NCBI GenBank assembly: GCA_005878095.1
Contig: VBNH01000043.1
Span: forward strand, 1 to 64,000
Source: Gammaproteobacteria bacterium
Lineage (GTDB): Bacteria; Pseudomonadota; Gammaproteobacteria; Steroidobacterales; Steroidobacteraceae
Direction: 5' to 3'
Length of the DNA: 64,000 nucleotides
The notes under the pieces are model-generated. The model saw nothing but the letters and a program-made list of their open reading frames with translations. It was not told where the DNA came from and searched no databases. Every line of letters starts with the position of its first letter. Position 1 is the stretch's first letter. Of the stretch, positions 22,458-39,452 are shown in pieces. A program made the translations under genes and the position numbers.

Positions 22458-24089
22458 TCAGGCGCGGGCCGCCGCGCGCACCGGCGTCGCCATGTCAGCC
22501 GCGGCGTCCCGGAACAGGTCGCCGCTGCCGAGCCGGCAACCGAGTGCCAGCAGCGCCTCGCGCTGCTCGGGATCGTCGACGCCGGTGGCGATCGGCGTGA
22601 CTCCCAGCGCGGTGGCCATGCCGATGCCGGCGTGGCACACCTTGCGTGCTACCGCGTCGCTGCGCAGTGCGGTCACCCAGGCGCGATCGAGCTGCAATCC
22701 CCAGATCGGCGCGCGGGCCAGCAGGTCGAGCGAGCCCATCCCGCGGCCGACTTCGTCGACCACCAGCTGCACGCCGAGCTGTCCGAGGCAGCGCAGGTCG
22801 ACCGCCTCGCGCGCAATGAGCACACGCTCCGAGACGCGCAGCTCCAGCCGGTCGGCGGGCACCGCGCCCTCGGAGAGGAGGCGGCCGATGTCGGTGGCGA
22901 AATCCTCGTGCAGCACGTGATGGCGCAGAGCGCCGAAGGACAGACGCACGTCCGCGTCCGCCGCGGCCGTGAGGCGCGCGAAATCCTCCCCGAGGCCGCT
23001 GAGGACGGCTCGCGACAGCGTCGTGGCGAGACCGGTGGTTTCGGCAACTTTCAGGAATTCCGCCGCACGGATCTCCCCGCGCAGCGGGTGCAGCCAGCGC
23101 AGGTATCCCACCCAGGTGACCAGTCGACCGCTCGCGAGGTCGTGACGGCCGACGTAACGCAGACGGATGTCGCGGTTCGCAATGGCGTCACGCAACTCAC
23201 GGGCGATGTCGAGCCGCGCCAGGGAGCGCAGCCGCAGGGTGTCGGTGAAGAAGCACACCGCGGAGGATCCGCAGCGGCGCGCTTCGGTGGCGGCGGCGCG
23301 CGCGTGATCGAGGAGCAGCTTCGGCGAGGAGGCATCCTGGCCCAGCACCGCCACGCCCGCGTAGGGAGTCAGATGGAACTCGGCGCCGAGGGTCGCGACC
23401 GGCTCGCGCAGGCTGGTGCATACGCTGGCGAGGCAGGCATCGATCGCATCCCGATCCGAGCTCTCGAGCACCACCGCCAGGAGACTCTCGCTCAACTGTC
23501 CCAGGTACCACCAGGCTTTCTCACCGCCCGGGTCCTGAGTCGGCAGCCGCAGGATCGCCGCGCTCATGATCTGCTCTGCGACCTTGGCGGCGATGATCTG
23601 TGCGATATCGGCGATGCCATCGACGTGGATGACGGCGACGGCGAGCGGCATCTCGCGCAGCGCAGCCATGGACATCGACTCCTTGAAACGGCGCAGGAAG
23701 CCGCGGCGGTCGAGCTGCGGCCGGGGGCGCTCATCGGTGGCATCCAGCGCATCCTCCGGCGCCGCGGCAGCGACGCGCACGACACAGATCGCGCTGTCCG
23801 GACCGTGGGCGCTGGCGCGCACCTCGTAGGCGCATCCGCCCTCCTCAAAGCGCGCTTCCGCGGTCGCGCGCGAGACGATCGCCCGGCGCGCGAGCTGCCT
23901 GAGCAGGCTCGCCACGTGCCGCGACCACACGGCCTCGAGCCGCTGACCGGCCAGATCCCGGGACGGCCGCAGGTCGGGGACGCCGTGCCCGCCGCCACAC
24001 TGCAGGACGACGCCATCGCGTCGGACGAGCAGCACGAGATCCGGCAGCCCTTCGATCAACGCATCCGGGGTCTTGGAGAGGTCCGTCAT
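22458..24089 (-). CDS. PAS-like / degenerate GGDEF / degenerate EAL domain protein
   Basis: C-terminal fold follows EAL domains (LRLRYVGRHDLASGRLVTWVGYLRW...LELRVSERVLI...LVVDEVGRGMGSL). GGDEF position reads LGQLSESLLAVVLE; EAL position reads WVGYLRW. Confidence 0.78.
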   Translation of the reverse strand: MTDLSKTPDALIEGLPDLVLLVRRDGVVLQCGGGHGVPDLRPSRDLAGQRLEAVWSRHVASLLRQLARRAIVSRATAEARFEEGGCAYEVRASAHGPDSAICVVRVAAAAPEDALDATDERPRPQLDRRGFLRRFKESMSMAALREMPLAVAVIHVDGIADIAQIIAAKVAEQIMSAAILRLPTQDPGGEKAWWYLGQLSESLLAVVLESSDRDAIDACLASVCTSLREPVATLGAEFHLTPYAGVAVLGQDASSPKLLLDHARAAATEARRCGSSAVCFFTDTLRLRSLARLDIARELRDAIANRDIRLRYVGRHDLASGRLVTWVGYLRWLHPLRGEIRAAEFLKVAETTGLATTLSRAVLSGLGEDFARLTAAADADVRLSFGALRHHVLHEDFATDIGRLLSEGAVPADRLELRVSERVLIAREAVDLRCLGQLGVQLVVDEVGRGMGSLDLLARAPIWGLQLDRAWVTALRSDAVARKVCHAGIGMATALGVTPIATGVDDPEQREALLALGCRLGSGDLFRDAAADMATPVRAAARA

Positions 24090-24221
24090 GCTGACAATCC
24101 TAGGGACGCAGACGGGCGCAGTCCTCGACGCACGTCACGGGCGGCGCGACGCGCGGCATTGGTACGTCATTGATTTGCACCGACTTTAGCGGTCCTAAGC
24201 CGGTGAGGGGCGAGCCGCCTG

Positions 24222-25001
24222 CTACAGATCGCGCATCAGCATGAGTTTGAGCACGCAGGGGTCGGAGGAATGAGTGAGTCCGCGGCCGATGCCGAACTCG
24301 ATCCCGCTGCTGCTGCTGCTGTAGTCGAACACTGCGAACAGCGACTGCGACGGCTGGGGACCGAAGTCGGCGTAGTGCTCGAGTGCCAAGGCGAGCTGGT
24401 CGCCGATCCTGTAGGCCACGCGGGTCGCGGGAGCGAAGGCGAGTTTACCGAGGCCGTCGAAGTCGGTATCGAGAATGGGATTGGCGATCAGGTCGAGACG
24501 GCCGAGGTGCACGCCGATGATGGGACGGATCTCGCCCGTAAAGCGCCTCATGTCCCACTGCGGCGCGTTGTAGCTGAACTCGAAGTTGAGGCCGTAGAAC
24601 ACGGTTCGATCGTGCGCATCGGGCACGACCAGCAGAGCGCGAAGCTTGACGCCATCGAACAGCAGACGGCCGTCGGCGGTTCGGGTATAGAGCGGCAGAT
24701 AGGTTCCCGCCTCGAGCCACTCCGTGACGCCATAGGCCCATTCGGGCACCCCGTTGAGCGTGTGGTCGGCAATGACGCCCCCCGGGAAAGCAGCCTGCCG
24801 TCGGCCGGAAGGCGTGAAGTTGTTGTGCCAGGTGAGGTTGAACCGCCCCGGCCCCGTGATCTCGGCGTCGTAGACCTGGATCTCGTCGGTCTGGGCCCGG
24901 GCCGCGCCGGCCCACGCCAACACGCAGGCCAGCAGCGCGGAGCATCTTCCAACAGGGTCCGCACCGCCCGCTGTCCCGACGCGCTTGTGCACCATCATCA
25001 C
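24222..25001 (-). CDS. Hypothetical exported (possibly outer-membrane beta-barrel) protein
   Basis: N-terminal signal peptide ALLACVLAWAGAARAQ; alternating amphipathic segments with aromatic residues; 259 aa. Confidence 0.65.
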   Translation of the reverse strand: MMMVHKRVGTAGGADPVGRCSALLACVLAWAGAARAQTDEIQVYDAEITGPGRFNLTWHNNFTPSGRRQAAFPGGVIADHTLNGVPEWAYGVTEWLEAGTYLPLYTRTADGRLLFDGVKLRALLVVPDAHDRTVFYGLNFEFSYNAPQWDMRRFTGEIRPIIGVHLGRLDLIANPILDTDFDGLGKLAFAPATRVAYRIGDQLALALEHYADFGPQPSQSLFAVFDYSSSSSGIEFGIGRGLTHSSDPCVLKLMLMRDL

Positions 25002-25023
25002 CGCTGCTTCAAGTGTGCCTTAA

Positions 25024-25137
25024 GCGTGACCTTCCATGCTCAGCGTGACCGTCCCTGCTCAGCGTGACCGTCCCTGCTCAGCGTGACCGTCCATGCTCAG
25101 CGCAACCGTCCATGGTCAGCGTAACCGTCCATGCTCA
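25024..25137. repeat. Six tandem copies of a 19-bp unit, consensus GCGTGACCGTCCATGCTCA
   Basis: Units at 25024, 25043, 25062, 25081, 25100, 25119, read directly; up to about 3 differences from consensus. Confidence 0.95.
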
Positions 25138-25193
25138 GCGCGTCTCCGGCGCAAGTCCCGCGCTTTGGCATCGTCTTCGACCGGCTTTCAGGC

Positions 25194-25223
25194 TTGTGGC
25201 AGGACGGCTCGGCCGGGTACAAT
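25194..25223 (+). promoter_or_regulatory. Putative sigma70 promoter of rpsO
   Basis: TTGTGG - 18 bp - TACAAT, about 50 bp upstream of rpsO. Confidence 0.6.
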
Positions 25224-25274
25224 CCCGCGCTTATCAAAAGGGCTCTTAAGACAAGTAGTTAGGATTATCGCGCA

Positions 25275-25544
25275 ATGGCTTTAACCAGCGAGAAAAAGGG
25301 CGGGATTCTCGCGCAGTTCCGCCGCGGACCAGCCGACACCGGCTCCCCGGAAGTACAGGTGGCGCTGCTGTCCGAGCGCATCAACGGCCTCGGCGAGCAC
25401 TTCACCGCGCACAAGCGTGATCACTCCTCGCGGCGCGGGCTCGTCAAGATGGTGAACCAACGCCGCAAGCTCCTCGATTACCTCAGGGCCACGCAACCCC
25501 AGAAGTACCAGGAGCTCGTCGAGCGACTGGGGCTTCGCCGCTGA
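25275..25544 (+). CDS. rpsO: 30S ribosomal protein S15
   Basis: [56 protein letters not shown]. Confidence 0.98.
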   Translation: MALTSEKKGGILAQFRRGPADTGSPEVQVALLSERINGLGEHFTAHKRDHSSRRGLVKMVNQRRKLLDYLRATQPQKYQELVERLGLRR

Positions 25545-25553
25545 GAACCCAAG

Positions 25554-25582
25554 GGCCGCCGTTACACGTGCGGCCTTTGTGT
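25554..25582 (+). terminator. Hairpin between rpsO and pnp (terminator / RNA processing site)
   Basis: GGCCGC-cgttacacgt-GCGGCC followed by TTTGTGT. Confidence 0.55.
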
Positions 25583-25618
25583 TTTGTGCCTGAACCTTCC
25601 ACTTTCGAGGATTGAGCC

Positions 25619-27706
<2,088 letters not shown>

Positions 27707-27722
27707 GCGCGCCCGCGCGCCT

Positions 27723-28064
27723 TCAAACCGGCGGCGGTGCGCGTCCGGCGTTCTCGCTGGCGAACAGTTTCAGGCTCTGCTCCAGGTAGCTGCCGACCAT
27801 GCTGCGCATGGCGTCACCGTAAGAGCGGATGACCTGCGAGAGGAAGTCGCGGCTCATGAGCGGCTCGCCGTCGTGTTCCTGCTCGGCGATGACCTGCAGC
27901 AGGATCGAGCGCGTGATGTCCCCTTGGGTCTTCTTGTCGACGACCACGAAGTCGATGCGCTCGATCACCAGGCGGCGGATGTCCGCGAGGGTGATGTACC
28001 GGCTCTCGACCGTGTCGTACAACCGCCTGTTCGGATACTTCTTAATAGTGCGCGGTTCACTCAT
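27723..28064 (-). CDS. phaR: PHA/PHB synthesis repressor PhaR-like (PHB_acc_N) protein
   Basis: MSEPRTIKKYPNRRLYDTVESRYITLADIRRLVIERIDFVVVDKKTQGDITRSILLQVIAEQE. Start at 28064, not the 454-aa ORF. Confidence 0.85.
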   Translation of the reverse strand: MSEPRTIKKYPNRRLYDTVESRYITLADIRRLVIERIDFVVVDKKTQGDITRSILLQVIAEQEHDGEPLMSRDFLSQVIRSYGDAMRSMVGSYLEQSLKLFASENAGRAPPPV

Positions 28065-28174
28065 GGACGGATCCCTCACTATGGGTTGTGCACCTTCCGT
28101 AGTGCTGGGCGTCTGCATATACCATATTACATCGGCACGTCGAACCCAACTCGGAAAGCGAGAAACCTGCAAAC

Positions 28175-29050
28175 TCAGCAACGCCCCGCCGGCGGAGCAC
28201 GCACCTGCCGCACGCCGTGGAACCGGTCCAGATCCCAATGAGCGCAGGCCCACTCGAGCACCGTTCGGGGTGACTCGAGCTTGAGCGTGACTGGTGGGTC
28301 CTGGCCCAGCAGGACGAGGGCCTCGTGGAGCTGGCGCCCTGCTTGGGTCGGATCCAGGGCGACCGAGCGCCTGGATTTGGCGAGCTTTGCGCCGCCGGAC
28401 TCGGTGACGAGCGGCAGGTGCGCATAGCGGGGAGTCGGGAGCCGAAGGGCGCCCTGCAGGGCCAGCTGCCAGGGCGTGCTGTCGAGAAGGTCGGCGCCGC
28501 GCACCACATCGGTCACCCCCTGCAGCGCATCGTCCACCACCACCGCGAGCTGGTAGGCGAACGCGCCGTCGCGGCGCCGGATGATGACATCCCCGCGCTC
28601 CCGCAACTGAAAGCAGCGCACCCCCTGCGCCCGATCCTGGAAGGACACGACCACGTCCTCGACCCTGAAGCGCGTGGCGGTCGGTCCGCGGCGCCTGGGA
28701 CCGTCGCGGCACGTCCCCGGATAACCGCCCTCGGACGTGCGCTCGCGGCGCGAGCAACTGCACTGGAAGGTGAGTCCGAGCGCGGCGAGGGCCTGCTGCG
28801 CGCGCGCGTAGTGCTCGGTGCGGGTGCTCTGGTACTCGACGGCGCCGTCCCAGTGCAGGGCAAAGCCCTCGAGCGTATGCAGCATCTGGTCCGCGCAACC
28901 GGGGATCACCCGCGGCGCATCGAGATCCTCGATCCTGAGGAGCCAGCTCCCGCCGCGGCTGCGGGCGTCGACGAAGCTGCCCACGGCGGCGACCAGGGAG
29001 CCGAGGTGCAGCGATCCGGTCGGGGAGGGTGCGAAGCGCCCGACGTAGCC
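28175..29050 (-). CDS. gluQ: Glutamyl-Q tRNA(Asp) synthetase; 5' end unresolved (no ATG/GTG/TTG in frame before the catalytic motif)
   Basis: In-frame YVGRFAPSPTGSLHLGSLVAAVGSFVDARSRGGSWLLRIEDLDAPRV...; the first in-frame start codon is GTG 28984, inside the motif region. Confidence 0.75.
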   Translation of the reverse strand, partial: GYVGRFAPSPTGSLHLGSLVAAVGSFVDARSRGGSWLLRIEDLDAPRVIPGCADQMLHTLEGFALHWDGAVEYQSTRTEHYARAQQALAALGLTFQCSCSRRERTSEGGYPGTCRDGPRRRGPTATRFRVEDVVVSFQDRAQGVRCFQLRERGDVIIRRRDGAFAYQLAVVVDDALQGVTDVVRGADLLDSTPWQLALQGALRLPTPRYAHLPLVTESGGAKLAKSRRSVALDPTQAGRQLHEALVLLGQDPPVTLKLESPRTVLEWACAHWDLDRFHGVRQVRAPPAGRC

Positions 29051-29099
29051 CGGGCTCGCGGCGGATGGGCGTGCGTTCGGCTCGCAAGCGCTACGAGCG

Positions 29100-29873
29100 C
29101 TAGCGGTAACGGTCGTCGCGATCGCCGTACTGGCGCTCGCGCCGTTCCCGGCGCTCCTGGGCTTCGATGCTGAGGGTGGCCACGGGGCGTGCTTCCAGGC
29201 GCTTGATGCCGATTTCCTCGCCGGTCTCGAGGCAGTAGCCGTAAGAGCCGTCCTCGATGCGCTTCAGCGCGTCGTCGATCTTGCGGATCAGCTTGCGTTC
29301 GCGGTCGCGGGTGCGCAGCTCGAGGCTGAACTCTTCCTCCTGCGTGGCGCGGTCGTTGGGATCGGGGAAGTTCGCCGCCTCGTCCTTCATGTGCGTGACC
29401 GTACGATCCACCTCGACCATGAGGTCGCGCTTCCAGCTGTTGAGAATCAGGCGGAAGTGCTCGAGCTGCTGCTTGCTCATGTACTGTTCGCCGCGCTTGG
29501 CGATGTACGGCTGTACATTGCGCGGACCGGCCAGCAGGCTCCCCGGCTCGATCGTCTCGCTGTCCTCGCCGTCGGCATTCACAGCAGGCGCCGCCGCAGA
29601 GCGGTTCGCCGCGATCATCGTCGCCGTGGCCGGCGGTGGCGTCGCCGCAGCCACACGCACGGGCTTTCTCAGCTCGACAGGCGGGGCGCTCCCGGCGGCG
29701 GGCACGGCGGCGAGGGGCTTTTTCGGCGCCGCCGCGGTCTTGCGGGGGTGCCCGGCCGCTGCCCTGACACGCACCGGCTCGGGCTTGCGGCCGACCGCCT
29801 TTCTGACCGCTGGCCGGCTGGCCGCCTTCCTGCCCTTTGCGGACTTAGGCGCTGGTCTTTTGGCCGGCATCAA
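29100..29873 (-). CDS. dksA: DksA/TraR-family RNA polymerase-binding protein with long basic N-terminal extension
   Basis: DRTVTHMKDEAANFPDPNDRATQEEEFSLELRTRDRERKLIRKIDDALKRIEDGSYGYCLETGEEIGIKRLEARPVATLSIEAQERRERR; about 110-aa Ala/Pro/Lys-rich N-terminus. Confidence 0.92.
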   Translation of the reverse strand: MMPAKRPAPKSAKGRKAASRPAVRKAVGRKPEPVRVRAAAGHPRKTAAAPKKPLAAVPAAGSAPPVELRKPVRVAAATPPPATATMIAANRSAAAPAVNADGEDSETIEPGSLLAGPRNVQPYIAKRGEQYMSKQQLEHFRLILNSWKRDLMVEVDRTVTHMKDEAANFPDPNDRATQEEEFSLELRTRDRERKLIRKIDDALKRIEDGSYGYCLETGEEIGIKRLEARPVATLSIEAQERRERRERQYGDRDDRYR

Positions 29874-29914
29874 TGGCTCCTCAAAACAGCATTCAGCCTC
29901 GTGAAGAACGCGCG

Positions 29915-29942
29915 ATTATACCGGCCGACCCCGGGCTGTACA
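29915..29942 (-). promoter_or_regulatory. Putative sigma70 promoter of dksA
   Basis: On the minus strand: TGTACA - 16 bp - TATAAT, about 40 bp before the dksA start. Confidence 0.6.
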
Positions 29943-30004
29943 GGTAGGTGTTCTGCCGCTTACGGACGCGGCGGTTACGGCAGGGTAACGGCGGGCTGGG
30001 CCCG

Positions 30005-30364
30005 TCAGCCGCTCTGTCGGCGCTCGGCGACAACGGTGGTGTAGATTCCGCCGCGCACGTTGAAGCGCGCAGCGAGCCGCAGGAAGCGTGTCTGCAGCGT
30101 GGCCTGCAGATGATCGGCGATCTCGTTGGTCACGGCCTCGTGGTACGCGCCGCGATCACGAAACGACCAGATGTAGAGCTTCAGGGATTTAAGTTCCACG
30201 CACAGCCGGTCGGGCACGTACTCGAGGTCGAGCGTCGCGAAGTCCGGTTGCCCGGTGCGCGGACACAGGCAGGTGAACTCGGGGATCTGCATGCGGATCG
30301 TGTAGTCACGATCGGCGGCCGGGTTGGCGAAGGTCTCGAGCTCCGCGGTGGGCGTTAGGGGCAT
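30005..30364 (-). CDS. queF: NADPH-dependent 7-cyano-7-deazaguanine reductase (short form)
   Basis: [50 protein letters not shown]. Confidence 0.95.
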   Translation of the reverse strand: MPLTPTAELETFANPAADRDYTIRMQIPEFTCLCPRTGQPDFATLDLEYVPDRLCVELKSLKLYIWSFRDRGAYHEAVTNEIADHLQATLQTRFLRLAARFNVRGGIYTTVVAERRQSG

Positions 30365-30419
30365 ATTCCTCTACACTACACCATCTTCGGGGCCGCTCAG
30401 GGGGCGGAAGAAACCTACG

Positions 30420-36849
<6,430 letters not shown>

Positions 36850-36897
36850 GCCGCGCGCGGTGAGCTCCTGACGCGCGCGCGCCGCCGCGGCGCAGCG

Positions 36898-37842
36898 TCA
36901 GCCCTTCGGGGCCGGCGCGGCCGCGGGCGCCGGCGCGACCGCAGGGGCCGCGGCGGGTGCGGCAGTCGTCTCGGCGGCGGGCCTGGGCGCCGCCGCGGGT
37001 GCGCCCGCCGCCTGCCCGGAGGACGGCTTGTCGAGCAGCTTCTCGATCTTGGCGTGGTGCATCAGCTCGTCCGAGTAAGTGCGGAACTTCTTGTTCTCCA
37101 CGATCTTCTGGAGTTGCGCCCGCACCTGGTCGAACGGCGGCGGTGTCAGCTCGCGCGTCTCGAGCAGCTGGATGATGTGCCAGCCATACTGCGTCTGTAT
37201 CGGCTTGCGCGTGTATTGCCCGGGTTTGAGCGCGATCAGCGCGCCGGCGAACTCCGGCACCATGCGGTCGGGGCTGAACCAGCCGAGATCGCCGCCGTTG
37301 CTCTTGGAGGGATCCATCGACTCCTGTTTCGCAAGCACGTCGAACTTCTCGCCCTTGTCCAGACGCGTGACGAGCTTTTCGGCGAACGGCTCGGTGGCCA
37401 CCAGGATGTGCCGCGCGTGGTATTCCTGCCGGGGCGTGGAGGCGACCTGCGTTTCGTACTCCGCGCGCAGCTCCTGCTCGCTGGGCTTGCGGTCCTTCAG
37501 GTAGCGATCCAGCACCGCCTGCTGCAGCACGTTGAGGCGCGACAGCTCGAGCATCCAGGCGGTGTCGCTGCTCTTGTCGAGACCCTCCTTGGCCGCTTCC
37601 TCGGCCACGAGCCGCGCGCGGATCAGGTTGTCGAGCGCCAGCTCGCGCTGCTGCGGGGTGAGCTCGGAGGAGCTCTTGCTCGTGATCCCCTTGATGTAGA
37701 ACTCGTAGAAATCCCGGCTGATGGGGCTGCCGTCCACGGTGGCGACCGGCGGCGAGGCGTCGGCGGTGGTCACCCCGCTCTTGGGCTGGCAGGCGGCGAG
37801 AGCCGCGAGGGCAGCCAGGAAGAGGATGCGCGTGTGGTTCAT
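36898..37842 (-). CDS. PpiC/parvulin-type peptidyl-prolyl isomerase lipoprotein
   Basis: Lipobox LAALAAC; ARHILVATEPFAEKLVTRL...GGDLGWFSPDRMVPEFAGALIALKPGQYT. Confidence 0.92.
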   Translation of the reverse strand: MNHTRILFLAALAALAACQPKSGVTTADASPPVATVDGSPISRDFYEFYIKGITSKSSSELTPQQRELALDNLIRARLVAEEAAKEGLDKSSDTAWMLELSRLNVLQQAVLDRYLKDRKPSEQELRAEYETQVASTPRQEYHARHILVATEPFAEKLVTRLDKGEKFDVLAKQESMDPSKSNGGDLGWFSPDRMVPEFAGALIALKPGQYTRKPIQTQYGWHIIQLLETRELTPPPFDQVRAQLQKIVENKKFRTYSDELMHHAKIEKLLDKPSSGQAAGAPAAAPRPAAETTAAPAAAPAVAPAPAAAPAPKG

Positions 37843-37888
37843 ACTGCGGTTTTCCGATGTGTTGCAGATCATAGCGGTGGGCTCGCGG

Positions 37889-38161
37889 TCAGAGCCCTTC
37901 CTCGGGGGTGCGCGCGATGATGTTCAGCGCATGCACGGCTCCGCTCATCAGGGGCGCGACCGCAGCATAAACCAGCCGGTGACGCTCGAGCTGCGTGCGG
38001 CCGCGGAAGGCCTCCGACACCAGCGTGACACGAAAGTGACCGCCGCCGCGCGCGCCGGGGTGGCCGGCGTGGCGCGCGCTGTCGTCGACTATCTCGAGCG
38101 AGGCGGGTGCGAGGGCGCGCTCGAGCGCGCTGCGCAGCTGCGCCATCACTGACTCATCCAT
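37889..38161 (-). CDS. BolA family protein
   Basis: Short BolA-like domain: LEIVDDSARHAGHPGARGGGHFRVTLVSEAFRGRTQLERHRLVYAAV. Confidence 0.88.
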   Translation of the reverse strand: MDESVMAQLRSALERALAPASLEIVDDSARHAGHPGARGGGHFRVTLVSEAFRGRTQLERHRLVYAAVAPLMSGAVHALNIIARTPEEGL

Positions 38162-38723
38162 GGGGAGTTCCCGGTTCGGCGCGCAGCGTCTGCGGGCGGG
38201 TGCTGAGCCACAGCACCTGCAGTGCGACGAAGACGAAGGTGAGGAGCGTCAGTCCGAACATCTTGAAGTTGACCCAGGCGCGCTCGCTGGCGTAATGCGC
38301 CACCGCGAGGTTGAGCGCGCCGAGCGCGGCATAGAACGCCGCCGACCACAGGTTGAGCCGCCGCCACAGCGGCTCGCCCACCTGCAGCCGTTCCTCGAGC
38401 GCCGCGCCGAGCAGGCGCTGCGTGAGGGTGCGCTCGCCGATCCAGAAGCTCGCGATGAAGGCGCCGCTCACCGCCCAGAAGAGCAGGGTCGGCTTCCACT
38501 GGATGAAGAGGCGATTGTGCAGCAGCAGCGTCGCCGCGCCCAGAATCAGCACCAGCATCGCAGACAGCGCATGCAGCGGCGGGACGCGCCGTTGCCGCAA
38601 CCAGTCGAGGGCGAGCAGCGCCACCATCGCCGCCATGAGCACCGCGGTGGCCACGTACAGGCCGCGCAGACGATAGGTCACGAAGAACGCCACGAGCGGC
38701 GCCAAGCCGGTAAGAGCCTGCAT
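38154..38723 (-). CDS. yciB: Septation protein A / YciB family inner membrane protein
   Basis: Multi-TM; LFIQWKPTLLFWAVSGAFIASFWIGERTLTQRLLG; WVNFKMFGLTLLTFVFV. Confidence 0.9.
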   Translation of the reverse strand: MQALTGLAPLVAFFVTYRLRGLYVATAVLMAAMVALLALDWLRQRRVPPLHALSAMLVLILGAATLLLHNRLFIQWKPTLLFWAVSGAFIASFWIGERTLTQRLLGAALEERLQVGEPLWRRLNLWSAAFYAALGALNLAVAHYASERAWVNFKMFGLTLLTFVFVALQVLWLSTRPQTLRAEPGTPHG

Positions 38724-38780
38724 GGGAGCGGTGCGCGAGGTCCTTGAGTCGAGGGTGTACGCGGCAAACGGCCGCGTATA

Positions 38781-39452
38781 TTGTCACGCGCCGCGCGTAA
38801 CTTCCATTGGCACCGGGTCTTGGCCGAGTACTTGAAGTTGCACCCCGTTGATCCGCAGCTGCGCCTCATCCGCCGCGCGGCGGACCTGGTGCGCGCCGGA
38901 GGCGTCATTGCCTATCCGACCGATTCCTGTTACGCGCTCGGCTGGCACATCGGTGACAAGGGCGCACTGGAACGCGTGCGCCGCATCCGCCAGGCCGACC
39001 GTCATCATCACTTCACGCTGGTGTGCGCGAATCTCGCGGAGGTCGGGCGTTTCGCGCGCCTCGACACCTGGCAGTTCCGCATCCTGCGCGCCTGCCTGCC
39101 CGGCCCGTACACCTTCCTGCTGCGCGCCACGCGCGAGACGCCGCGACGCCTGCAGCACGCGCGACGGCGCACCATCGGCGTGCGCATCCCCGATCACCCG
39201 GTGCCGCGCCTGCTGCTGGCCGAGCTGGGCGAGCCGCTGATGAGCTCGACGCTGCTGCTGGCTTCCGATCCGCAGCCCCTGACCGAAGGACGCGAGATCC
39301 TGGCGCGACTCGAGCACGAGATCGATGCGGTTCTCGATGGCGGTGACTGCGGCATCGAGCCGACGACCGTGGTCGATCTGTCGGTAACGCCGCCGGTGAT
39401 CGTACGCAAGGGCAAGGGCGATCTCGGCCCGATCACGGGGCGTGCGCTATAA
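38781..39452 (+). CDS. yciO: YciO/Sua5 family (threonylcarbamoyl-AMP synthase-like) protein
   Basis: LVRAGGVIAYPTDSCYALGWHIGDKGALERVRRIRQADRHHHFTLVC; upstream of trpS-scpAB. True start may be downstream of 38781. Confidence 0.88.
   Translation: MSRAARNFHWHRVLAEYLKLHPVDPQLRLIRRAADLVRAGGVIAYPTDSCYALGWHIGDKGALERVRRIRQADRHHHFTLVCANLAEVGRFARLDTWQFRILRACLPGPYTFLLRATRETPRRLQHARRRTIGVRIPDHPVPRLLLAELGEPLMSSTLLLASDPQPLTEGREILARLEHEIDAVLDGGDCGIEPTTVVDLSVTPPVIVRKGKGDLGPITGRAL

Noticed and set aside
25064-25249. 61-aa and 63-aa ORFs across the 19-bp repeat array
   Set aside because: Created by the tandem repeat itself; no protein-like features, and the 19-bp unit does not keep frame.
27723-29087. 454-aa ORF as a single protein
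   Set aside because: Only its last 113 codons encode a real protein (PhaR-like); the N-terminal part is an out-of-frame reading of gluQ.
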